Under the pieces are notes generated by a model. It was not told where the DNA came from, made no database searches, and worked only from the letters and a program-made list of their open reading frames with translations. DNA of 27,738 nt from Sphaeroforma arctica JP610 (taxonomy: Eukaryota; Opisthokonta; Ichthyosporea; Ichthyophonida), in NCBI RefSeq assembly GCF_001186125.1, contig NW_014040216.1:57908-85645 (forward strand). Direction: 5' to 3'. Below, piece by piece: positions 1 to 10,631 of this stretch. Position 1 is the first letter of the stretch. Each line of letters starts with the position of its first letter. The position numbers and the translations under genes were made by a program.

Positions 1-9
1 ATACTACTA

Positions 10-86
<77 letters not shown>

Positions 87-1295
87 ATATATATTATATA
101 TTTATATATACTTCGTCACATTCTTATCGCAATATAGATTCATGTTAACTGTATTATTATATGCGCATACACGCGTACACGATACAATTGATGATTATTG
201 AAGTCTGTATGTATGTTTGCGCATGCCTTTGACCCGTTATGTTCATGCAGGTGTTTGGCGAGCGGAGATTGAAGTTTCATGCGCATGTATTTCATCATGT
301 GGACTTACGTGTGTCCTATTTTGTAGTGAAAGTTGTATTTAAGAGGATGGTTGCATGTTTATGATAGTTATTTCATGATGGTGGATTTAGTCAATGACTG
401 CGCATATGTTCGTCAACGTGAGTCGCATAACATTGTCGCCTATCTAATTTAGGAAGATATTTATAGCAATATCATCTTGAGCGGAAGAGAAAAGTTTTTG
501 CTGTGTATGATAAATCACAAGGGCACCATGCCAATGCATAAACACCACGGTATTCGCACATCCGATCATGCGACTTTTCATGTGCGAATGAAGAATATAC
601 TCATGGACTGAACCCCACGCAAATGTGTATCTAATTAGTTCATAGTATGAGCGAAGTTACATTATAAATGTAGCTTGGAGAAAGTGTAGTCTGGCGAAAG
701 AGAAAGTCTGTATTTATTGATTGGTATCGTTTTTTACTCTTATCACAATATCATAGTTACACCACCCATGCATACAGCGTTTCAAACTTAGAGAAATATG
801 GGAATGGGTGAATTCATCACGTTAACATCTGCATTGTGAGCACCGCTCACAATATAATATATCTGGCTTAATGCTTTGTTCACAATTCGAGAAAGATATA
901 TCGTATCCATTGTATTAATTTCGGTTACAAACAGATGCTGAGTCCAAGCGGGTTGGGAATGATTCATAGCGCAAGTGCAGATTTTGATTTCTTCAAAGCG
1001 GGTGTTTTTAGGTATATTTCCAGATTCGCCTGCAAATTGGAAGCTGATTTCTGAGTATGGATATACTGTAGTGTACATCATGATTGGCACAGGTTGTCAT
1101 TAGTATTGGGTGACTTGGTCTTCCGCCAATGTGCTGTCACAGTGGCTGCATTTCGCTCGCAACACAATTATTTCCATTTTTGTTCTTGTACACTACCGCT
1201 CAGATAGGGAACAAGATAAAAACGATTTAATCATTGGTTGCAATCAATTATTTCTCGTCACGTGCAGAGGAGCTGAATCAAAGTTTCCGGCGGCC
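1..1295. other. upstream DNA with (TA)n tract, no supported gene
   Basis: Positions about 14-110 are an imperfect (TA)n microsatellite. The rest lies upstream of the Runt gene and presumably holds its promoter and 5' leader. I see no conserved protein. A 100-codon minus-strand open frame at 788-1090 has no recognisable domain. The plus frame that contains the Runt-gene start is open from 1110, so an earlier start would add 62 poorly ordered residues. Confidence 0.6.
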
Positions 1296-4200
1296 ATGCG
1301 CGCATCTCAGTCAGTCGATGATCTCTCTCTTCAAGGCGCTGCAGGCGATTCTATGCGCCGGAAACGTCGCAGTATTGAATCTGGAAAAGCTCTTGGTATC
1401 GGTGCTCTTGAGGAGGTTCTCAGACACGTAGGTGTTGATGCCAACAACAGCGGAAGCACGGGCACTACAACCACTCTAAAGGATCACATATCCAAACAGG
1501 CGAACTCGAGAGAAAGAGAAGCTCTCAGATCTGCGGTGAACGTGACTGTCCAAGAAGAAAAACCTGTTAAAACTCCAAGAATACAATCTAGCGCTGGCGG
1601 AAGTCCGGACAGTACAGGTAGAGATCGACCTTGTCATGTCGATTTAATTGGCATATTTTTCTCTAGCATTGTATCCATATGTAAGCGTATTCTTACAGGT
1701 ATATATGTATTTAAATGTTGGACTTGAATTGGTGCAAGTCCATATACACTCGAGCAATACGAATGTGTTTACATGTTTTCTAGAATGCATTTGCGAATCA
1801 TTTTGAAATGCCCTATATAGATTTACACCAGATAAATAAACACCTTGTGCATCATTTATGTGTGCATATGTTTTTATACGTATCGATAAAAGTAATGTGC
1901 ACTCGTCAACGAGCTTACGAGAAGCAAGTGTTAAATTTTTATTATTATACATAACCCGTTTAAGCATTTCACAGGTGGTTAGCCACCCCTCTCTCCGTAT
2001 GTTGTATAAAGTTGCTTTTCAGTTCACAGCTATACCTGTAACGTCCATCATATCGATAATCGCTTACCTGACTTTGGGGATAGACATACATAATTTTTCG
2101 ACACCTTTCATGATCGTGTGCACTTTTCACCTTTCGCAGACTTTGGACCAAGTAGCAAGAAACGTCGGTCCATTCAAGGGGAAGATTCTGATCATCAGCT
2201 GACTGATCAAGAAGAGGAGACTGATGTGAATAAGGATAGGGATGGGGACGGGGACGCAGAAGCAGATGCTGATGCTGGCACAGAAAGCGAGAGCGGAGCA
2301 CGCAAGAACAAGGAAGCAGATAAACCACCGTTACCCACAAACATAGAAACTCTTAAAGTGAAAGCCCTGCCTGACCACTGGAGGTGTAACAAGTCGTTGC
2401 CCACAACGTTGACTCTTCTATCGTCCAAAGACATCCCGGACGGCACAAAGGTGGAGGTGAAGGCAGAGATACAGGTACCTAGAAAGTTTTACTATGCACT
2501 TGCCTCCTAGCTTTCACTTCGTGTCATCTATTGCTTGCTGAAATATGTTAAGTTCGACGATTCTCTTTGCTAATATCGTACGTGCTGTATAGTTGGTTGC
2601 GTTTTGCTTTATAGACGGTTAATTCAATGTTTGAGCCATGCGTACGAACCCTCTTCGTCCACTTTAATCGCAATCTCACTGAGGTCGGTGTGCTTGCTGT
2701 TGATTCACCAGTTGCTTGATATGCCACTCTTTTATTTTTTACTTTGCTATCTCAAGCGGGGGACGTTTGGCGAACTTAAAAACAGCACAACGACGTTTAA
2801 GGAAAACGAAGCTAAATTTAAAGACTTTCGGTTTGTGGGGCGCAGTGGGAGGGGCCACTCTTTCACCGTGGCGTTTTATATAAAATCAGATCCACCTGTG
2901 ACGGCAATCCTTTCGCAAAAAGTGAAGGTATGTTGGTTCACATCTAAGGACGTTTGGATGCGATTGCATATATCAAACTATGATGGAATTGTTCAAATTT
3001 TCCGAGCTCTGTTGTTCCAATGTGTCGTACGCGTTATTATCTACATAGTTCCAAGTGTTGCACTGTCGGTACGAACATAGCCTATGAAATTCACCAGTGG
3101 AGTTCAAAATGTTCACACCCTTGCAGATCACCGTCGATGGTCCCAGGCCGCCACGTACCAGGAGATTATCTGAGACGCACAAGAAAGGCGCATACAGTGA
3201 CTCAGAAGGACGGCTGGGATACCGGTGTCCACCCTATCAACGAACAGGAAGTATAGGCAATTTAAGGAGTCCTCACATGGTCAGGGTATGCAACCTTTTA
3301 TTGTATTTCTTATTCCAGCTATTTGATATGAATAGCTCTGGCGTGAGAATAGTGTGCACTTGAGTGCTTTTGAGCTATACTGAACAATACGGAGTCCTGA
3401 CCATGCTTGACGAATATAGACACTTTAGGCGAATATAGACACTTTAGGCGAATAAAGACACTTTAGGCGAATAGAGACACTTTAGGCGAATAGAGACACT
3501 TTAGGCGAATAGAGACACTATACAAGTTGTTTCTGTGAGTGTTTTTTCGTTCTTTATTCGAGTAGCTACTTCGGCAAACACATATATTCATTCTGATATT
3601 ATGTAATGCCACTGACGTATGTCTTCTACTCCAATCATATCCACAGAGTCGTAACCCAATGGGTGGTCATCCGCACATGGGCGTCCGGAGATACTATTCG
3701 GGGCAAATGCATGAAATGTATGTGACGCGTGGGACTTGGTGCAGGTCTCCAGAATTGTCCCTTGTAGTAAAAGTTGTATTTTGTTATGTTATCTCCATAT
3801 CACGTAATTTAAACAGCGAGAGGTGTGATTTGAATACATTGATTTGTGTACTGCTAGTTTCTCGGATATGCACTGGACTGAGATTTCAGAAAGCCCACAA
3901 TTGCCATAGTGTTGGTTGGCTTTAGTACGTACTATCCGAGTCTGAACTTACAATTGAGCTTAATCTATTGTCTACCATTAACCAAAAACTCGCCTGCAAA
4001 TACAGGCCCGTGCGAGACAGGACGATGCTCGGCCAAAATCCGAACTACGTGCCCCCGCCACATGCACAGCCACCACCTGGGCGATTCTCCAATCCCAATA
4101 TATATAATCTGCAACAATATCCGCCTGGGGGTGTTTCCTATGCTGAACTCCCTAATGGTGGGCACATGGGGCCGCAGCCTCTGATGAATGGCATGTCTAA

Positions 4201-6823
4201 CGACATGATACCAGAACTGGACAGTCCCGGTCACCGAACGGTAGTGGATGGGATGCCTGTGCTGCAGGGTTTCAAGCTAACTAATATTATACCCAGCGAA
4301 GGGGTGGAAGGCCAAACTGTGGTAGCAGAGTTACATGTGCACAAGGCGCTTGTAAAAAGGTATGGTGTTGAGCGTTTTTAAATGTGCTATTGGGAGGTGT
4401 GAAATATCATATGTGGTGCTGTGCGCATACTGAAGTATGATCCCGTTAAAATTGTGGGGGAATCATTGGATGAATGTTGAGAATAGTTGGATTGTATTGT
4501 ATGTGAATAATTGGATTGTAATGTATGTGAATAATTGTATTGTAATGTATGTGGATAATTGGATTGTAATGCATGTGAATAATGGGATTGTTATGTATGT
4601 GGATAATTGTATTGTAATATATGTGAATAATTGGATTGTAATGTATGTGAATAATTGGATTGTGATGTATGTGCGCTTTTAGTCATTTATCGTTTTTTCG
4701 GCAAGAATGTGACGTTTTCATTCGTATATACTCGCAACGTGAAATCTTTCATCTGTGTCGATACTATCACTATCTGACATGTCCGTTCTATCAATCGATT
4801 GTGCTGCAGGTTTGGATGGCCGAATATGCTTTTCTGCTTAGCGTTCGGGAATTCAACACCGCAATTCGATAATTTAGATGTTACAAATTCAGGGACACTC
4901 TACTGTCACTTCAAAGTGCCGCCTATGAGCACCTCAGTTATTCAGACTGCCGCTTTAGTCAAAATTGATGACAAAGTGTACAGCTGCGACAGTCCCCTGC
5001 TATTCACTAACAAACAGCCGGTTAGGCGGCAGCAACGTATGTTATCGTTCCGGTCATTGAGTGGAATTTGTATGCATAACAAACTTTCATGTGTTTGTTG
5101 GATTTCCATAGACAACTTTGATGATTTTGAAATGGGTTTTACATATGTGACATCGGCGATAGCGCTTTTTTTTTTAGTGTACATATATTCTCCGGGGACT
5201 TCAATGAAATAAGTGTTAATAAGTACAGCGCTTACGGAACGGATGCGCAAGTCCCTGGTGCACTGTATCAACGCTCTGAAATTGTTTTTTCAATTCACGC
5301 CCTTCTCATGTTACTTACATTCGCCCTAATCACTCTATATCAGCAGCGACGGAGGCTTACTCGCCTGCAGCGCTTGGAAAAATAATGCTCGAGGTACATC
5401 GTGAATTGCAGAGCTATAGAGATCCCTCATTCAGGAAGGTACGTAAACCGAAGCATGATTTGTGTGAGAATTAGATGAGCGGCAGGAGTAGTTAGATTCC
5501 TTATTGTTTGCTACCACTGCGATATCTTTTTCTCTGTCTTGCTCGCAATCTAAGGCTTATCGGTCATCTCGCGTGTAGTATCGGGTGTTCGTGTTCTGCA
5601 TTAGAATACTATTTCCTTGAATTCCGCATGGGGCATGCATAACTGCCATCACTCAGCATCTTACCCAAATACACAGCATATTCGCTCACTACATTTACAT
5701 TTTCTCTTTGCAGAGCAAAGCTGCATTTCATAGTCTGCAATTGAATATAGTGAAGCTGGAAGGACAGCTTCTAGAACTTAGTCGCCGTTGTTTAGCTCAT
5801 TTGGGCAGCTTAGAGTATCTTCCTACTATCGACAATGCTGAGCAGGCTGGCATTGTAAGTAGCGTTGTTTCTTCGTTTCGGGCGAGATTTTGAGCTTTAA
5901 TTTTGAGCTGGATATCAATTTATGCCTTTTACTTTTGTGATGCTTCCTTGTGCTCTTAGTATCGTGCGAACAACCAAAATCATCGTAGTCTAGGGAGTAA
6001 ATATGCCAACATGGCAGATGACTACTCTCGCTATATGTCGGTATTATCACGGAAGGTCACTCCGTGGAACAAGCCCACATCGTCTCTTGAAGGTATCTGG
6101 GCTGATTGTGGCTTATACCTCATTCCACAGACAATTTTACATCTTTCGGGCGAGTTTGGATGGGAAAAGTTTATCCACCTCTTGCTCGAGGCTGGTGCGG
6201 ATATGACCCAATGTGATGCCCAGGGACGAACGGTAGGAATCGCAAAACTGGCATTTATTGGATGTGTCGGTTTCATTTCCGATGCAGCGTCTATCGTAAA
6301 TACTTGCACCAAATAAGAGTTGAAGTCTAAAATTTTGCACTCACTCTTGCACGGATGATATCTAACCAAGCTACGGTACACCTTGGCTCATATTTCTTTA
6401 CTTGAAAATTAAAGTCGCTGTTGTGCTTGGTTCTAAATATAGGTAATGGATTGGGCTCGTCGAAACGATAGGCAATCGACGGTGCAGTACTTGACGTGGC
6501 GTGCATCACAGCATGGTTCGTATCCACCGTCACAAGGCAGCATACAAGGTAGGTGGTCACCAATACTAATTCCAGAAATCATTTAGGTATACGCGTTGTG
6601 CCTTGTGATTGAATAATCACATCAGTAGAAATTAATCTATGCGTGTTGATGCCATGCAGGTATTGTGCCACCGACAATGCCTGGTCACCCTATAGCTGGT
6701 CCGAGGGTTCCCCCAATACGATTCGAGAGACCGCTATTGTCAAATCAACAGCCAATGTTGCGCGCGCCTGAACGACCGCAGAGTACAATAATGGGCGGCT
6801 TACTCAACCCATTTAATCGATAA
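1296..6823 (+). CDS. Runt-IPT/TIG-ankyrin transcription factor (RUNX relative), 12 exons
   Basis: Predicted nuclear transcription factor of 805 aa. Exons: 1296-1617, 2140-2474, 2757-2927, 3127-3285, 3647-3717, 4006-4359, 4810-5036, 5344-5438, 5714-5854, 5960-6232, 6443-6548, 6660-6823. Every junction is GT-AG and the phases agree throughout. Residues 112-118 hold a basic SSKKRRS patch (likely NLS), followed by an acidic stretch to about 165. The Runt domain is about 183-289 (HWRCNK, RFVGRSGRG, ITVDGPRPPR). R189, K192, R244, R248, R251, K276, T278, D280, R283 and R286 match the RUNX1 DNA contacts with identical spacing, which supports the B-C-D splices. A Pro/Gly/Asn-rich linker follows. The IPT/TIG domain (about 435-540) has AFGN and CHFKVPP motifs. 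A helical segment (about 556-612) precedes ankyrin repeats at about 682-741 (TILHLSGEFGW, LLLEAGAD). The tail ends GGLLNPFNR and lacks VWRPY. ATG 1296 is chosen as start; 1110 is possible. Exon 5 has an alternative in-phase donor (end 3744). Confidence 0.9.
3411..3520. repeat. 19-bp minisatellite, about 6 copies, in a Runt-gene intron
   Basis: Unit CGAATAGAGACACTTTAGG, with TA/AA/GA variants in early copies. It lies in the intron between the exon ending the Runt domain (3285) and the exon at 3647. Each unit carries an acceptor-like CTTTAG. Confidence 0.95.
4486..4673. repeat. 24-bp minisatellite, about 8 copies, in the intron splitting the IPT domain
   Basis: Unit close to TTGGATTGTAATGTATGTGAATAA reduced to 24 bp, with scattered substitutions. 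Because the period is a multiple of three, one frame is open and reads as repeats of WIVMYVNN. It is treated as intron because the flanking exons join in matching phase 2 and rebuild the IPT domain, while read-through from 4359 stops after a few codons. Each unit contains a donor-like GTATGT. Confidence 0.93.
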
Positions 6824-6868
6824 TAATATAAAGAATATAGTAATTATATACAGGAAATAACTGAGGCT

Positions 6869-6892
6869 AATAAAACGCGGCTGTGAAGCCGC
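6869..6892 (+). promoter_or_regulatory. poly(A) signal and adjacent short hairpin
   Basis: AATAAA at 6869-6874 lies 46 bases after the TAA of the Runt gene. A perfect 6-bp stem with a 4-base loop follows at 6877-6892 (GCGGCT, GTGA, AGCCGC). The hairpin does not match the histone 3'-end consensus, and its role is unknown. Confidence 0.55.
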
Positions 6893-7192
6893 AGGGACCG
6901 AAAGCGTTTAATCATAGGGGTAGTTCATTTGTTCATATTCAGACCAAAAGTACTATGTAAACAGTAAAATCTTTCTCAACCAGTACCCGAGTACGGACTG
7001 TATTCAACATTACACGCCCTTATAGCCATTCGCCATAAAATACACGCACGGTACATGCTCTCACTCACACGCACACGCTCTGTCGCACTCATACTCACTT
7101 CTTACTCATTTACTCTTAATCACACTCACGCTCACATTCATACTCACATTCACATTTACATTCAACTTTCAGTTATATATTTACATACATAC

Positions 7193-7330
<138 letters not shown>

Positions 7331-7617
7331 AGAGGTGTGCGTGTCTATGTATGTCAATGTGTATATTTGTATGCATATAACCATTTCTTGCATGTATGTT
7401 TGTATTTGTGAAAGTATGTAGGCATTTTATGTGTAGTTTTCTGTGTGCACATGTGGATATGTATATATGCGTATTTTAATGTGTGTATATATGTGTTCAA
7501 GTATGTATAGATTTATATGTGTATGTCAATTGCATTTATGTATTCGGTTATATGGATATATCTATGTGTGTAAGTAAATGTACATGTACATATAATCATA
7601 AATCACAAGTATGTATA

Positions 7618-7666
<49 letters not shown>

Positions 7667-7923
7667 ATTATTATAAATATAATATGTACAATATGTACAT
7701 ATATATAAATATAAATATATATATATAGATATAGATATATGTATATATATATATATATGTGTGTGTGTGTGGTTTTATTATGCATAAGTGTGTATGTGTG
7801 GTTTTAGTATGCATAAGTGTGTGTGTGTGTATGTATGGTTTAGTATGCATAAGTGTGTGTGTGTGTGTTTGTATGGTTCATGATGCATGAATGTGTATGT
7901 GGATGGTTCAAAAGGAGGGGGGA

Positions 7924-8243
7924 GGGGGGCGGAAAGCCCCCCGCCGCAAAACGCCTCTTGGAAAGGGTCTTAAATGGGCAAAACCCATTCTAGCCGGAAA
8001 AAAAGCATCACCGACGGTTTTCGCCTTCAGTAATAAAACATATAAAAAGAATACTCTAGCGGTGTCTACAAATAGGCAAAAAAACATTTTGGGCCTATTA
8101 AATATTTTGTATTGGGTCTCAAATGGGCAAAACGCATTCCAGCCGGAAAAAAGGCGTCACCGACGTTTTTTGGCGACAGACAAAAAATCGGTGATAAAGT
8201 CGGACAGGGACTTAGAAAAGCTTGCGCTTTCAGTAATAAAATA
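7924..8243. repeat. duplicated dispersed-repeat-like segment with GC hairpin
   Basis: Two diverged direct copies of a segment reading GGGTCT-AAATGGGCAAAAC-CATTC-AGCCGG-A(n)-GC-TCACCGACG lie at about 7965-8026 and 8114-8176. Each is followed, after a gap of different length, by TTCAGTAATAAAA (8028 and 8230). A 7-bp stem GGGGGGC/GCCCCCC with a 5-base loop sits just upstream at 7924-7942. The block is open in one frame for 117 codons but shows no recognisable domain. It may be a fragment of an unclassified interspersed repeat. Confidence 0.6.
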
Positions 8244-8407
8244 ATCATGGTTGATATCATATTGCAAGGGTGATAGATACAGAACTCAAGTAAAGTTGAT
8301 AGAGCGCTGGTTCTTCAAGCATACAAAGTCAATAGAACACGGATGCTTCCAAGTACATAAGATATACTAAAAGTGGATACCTCATGCCTCAACCAAATCA
8401 TTCGTAT

Positions 8408-8413
8408 TTTATT
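8408..8413 (-). promoter_or_regulatory. poly(A) signal for the FKBP gene
   Basis: AATAAA on the minus strand about 15 bases beyond the TAG stop, a position consistent with a very short 3' UTR. Confidence 0.5.
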
Positions 8414-8428
8414 CGGCACGGCTTCAAC

Positions 8429-10107
8429 CTAGTTGACGCTTAAGCATTCGAGCGTGAAGTCCAGCGTTCCGTTTGGTGGTATACCCCAAGCCGGGAAGCC
8501 TATGATATACACGTCAAGGGAGAAGACGAGTGAATAACCTATCTACCAATGGGATGCAATATCAATAACGATCCTGCGGACACAGGTGCTCTACAAACGA
8601 TGCGCTCTCAATAATTTTCTGCTTGGAAATCAGCAGCAACCGATAGGTGCTAATCAAGGTTCAGTACGCGAGAGACTTTTTCGAAGAAGTGGGGGGTAAG
8701 TACAATAATGATGATAGCAAAGTTATAATATATCGAGAACTCCATTGGAACTAGAAGCACCTACCTTTTGGTCCGTATGCCTCATGACCGGGGATGACAA
8801 GCTTGCGAACCTCGCCAACCTAAATAAAAATTATATGCATTTTGAGCTGTTTGTAACGACCAAAAATATCGCTTTGCCTTTACCGTTTCCCTTTTGCGAT
8901 ATCTGTGAATGTCGCTGAATAATTTGAGGCCTATATTAGCCGGTATACATACAACTCAGATTTCGGGTTTTCTAACGTCATGATACACGTAGCAAAGTGT
9001 TAACCCACCTTCATTCCCAAGCATCCTTGATCCCAGCCCTTAATTACGCCACCTACGCCAGCCTCTGTGGATCATATAAAGTAAAGTGACTCAGAAACTT
9101 TTCTTCGGAATACAAAAACAATGATTTTGTTCTATTGTGCTCTCCCGTACTCAACTCAACGTATTTTTTTTACGACTCGAGCTCGATTGTGATACAAAAA
9201 GAAACATCGCAAAATATCTAATGAATGTAGATAAGTATGATGATGTGTAGAAATATAAGATATCCCGTTGTTGAGAAAATTACATCGTAGAAAGACTATC
9301 TTGATCTGTATCTGATCAGATCAAATGAATCGTGTGCCAATGCGCTTCGGAAAACAAAAGTAGTACAACACCCTCAGTAAATGCAGGTTGTATAAGAACT
9401 CCAAACAGCAGGTTGTATAAGAACTCCAAACAGCAGGATATATTTGTGTATCAGCACAGTGATGAAAATGAGCCATTGAATCCGCATCGAGTAAATCATA
9501 ACTATGTTCAACTACTTCATGAAAATATTTGCATTGAATCTCGTGAAAACGAAGGTATTGAGACTTCAAGGAGTGAAACGTATATCCATGTACATGTGTA
9601 TCGATAACTCAAAATTGTCCTTGAAGAAGCGTGCACAGGTGCATAATAAGGTGCATATATAAATACGTCCAGCTATTCAGAATTTTCCTTACGATATGAG
9701 AATGGTTTCTGTCCAGGATCCTTGGTGGACCAAAACTTCTTTCCGGTTTCCTTGATCACTCCCGTTGCGTGTACAGTGGCAGTTGATCCTTTGGTGATCT
9801 CAGCACTTAAAACACAACGGTTCAATTCCAAGGTACAAACATGAGTAACTGATGATAAAACATTATCCTCATACAAAATCAAATGCGAACCCAAGTACAA
9901 AAGTTTGTACGGAAGTGTGTAATAGCAAGTGAGGAGTAAATATACAAATCCACAATGGTTCTTCTAAATGGCACTTCTTTAAGAATCAACAAGTATATAT
10001 ACATACATATATACATATACATAAGAATATACATATACATACACATACACTTACGCATACACATACACATGCTCACACACACACATCCCCACATACACAC
10101 ACACACA

Positions 10108-10177
<70 letters not shown>

Positions 10178-10488
10178 TATATAGTTATGCCACCGCATGT
10201 TTCTTTGTTGTTGTACGTGGGTGTGTATGCCTTTGTATATATACATAATACAGATCCTATTTACCGGTCGTAAAACTTCCATTCAGTACGAAATGAAAAT
10301 ATAAAAAATTGCCTTAAGAGTTATTGTGATAAAGTAATGCAATTTCTCAGCTTGCGACGACAAGACCAGTAGAGATTTTTGACTTCGTTTTACATTTGGA
10401 AGTGGTGCTCGAAGTAATCTTACCCACTTCCAGGGGTAAGGATCTCATATGTTGTGCCGTCGCAACCTGGAGCGGCCTGGGAACTCAT
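8429..10488 (-). CDS. FKBP-type peptidyl-prolyl cis-trans isomerase, 119 aa, 5 exons
   Basis: Single-domain FK506-binding immunophilin that catalyses cis-trans isomerisation of X-Pro bonds. It has no signal peptide, so it is probably cytosolic. Exons in reading order: 10488-10424, 9805-9693, 9064-9009, 8819-8765, 8499-8429, all GT-AG and phase-consistent, with stop TAG. Recognisable blocks are TVHATGVIKETGKKF, GGVIKGWDQGCLGMKVGE, RKLVIPGHEAYG and GFPAWGIPPNGTLDF, and the length is close to FKBP12 (108 aa). The pocket Trp (GW), Tyr (AYG) and Phe (DF) are kept. By alignment the FKBP12 positions Tyr26 and Asp37 are Ala and Trp here (HATG, KKFWST). Similar KKFWST versions occur in protist and algal FKBPs as I recall, so this looks like a subfamily trait. 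The gene starts head-to-head with the FYV7-like gene. Intron 1 holds a large CA/TA microsatellite. Confidence 0.93.
9383..9434. repeat. 25-bp tandem duplication in FKBP intron 2
   Basis: Two exact adjacent copies of a 25-base unit that begins GCAGGTTGTATAAGAACTCC. This looks like a recent duplication or slippage event. Confidence 0.9.
9990..10185. repeat. (TA)n/(CA)n microsatellite in FKBP intron 1
   Basis: TA/CATA-rich DNA grades into (CA)n and then (TA)n. Both strands are open as HTHTHT or VCVCVC, which is an artefact of dinucleotide repetition. Confidence 0.97.
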
Positions 10489-10631
10489 CTTTGTTTAATT
10501 TGGGATTTGTAGGGATCACTCTGTAGAAATAGTAAATACTGTGTGTACAATGGTTTTTTCTTGTTCATACATTATTTACAAATACATACTCGGGTCATTC
10601 ATTGTTTGCAACAACTGCGATACATACTATT

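Noticed and set aside
788-1090. 100-codon minus-strand frame upstream of the Runt gene
   Set aside because: No recognisable domain, no plausible splice partners, and composition similar to surrounding noncoding DNA.
4437-4682. Open frame of WIVMYVNN repeats as a coding repeat protein
   Set aside because: It is a 24-bp intronic minisatellite; the flanking exons splice in phase and rebuild the IPT domain.
6093-6130. A possible 38-base intron (GTATCT...CCACAG) before the ankyrin sequence
   Set aside because: Removing it shifts the frame and destroys the ankyrin motif, while read-through keeps TILHLSGEF and LLLEAGAD in frame with both neighbours.
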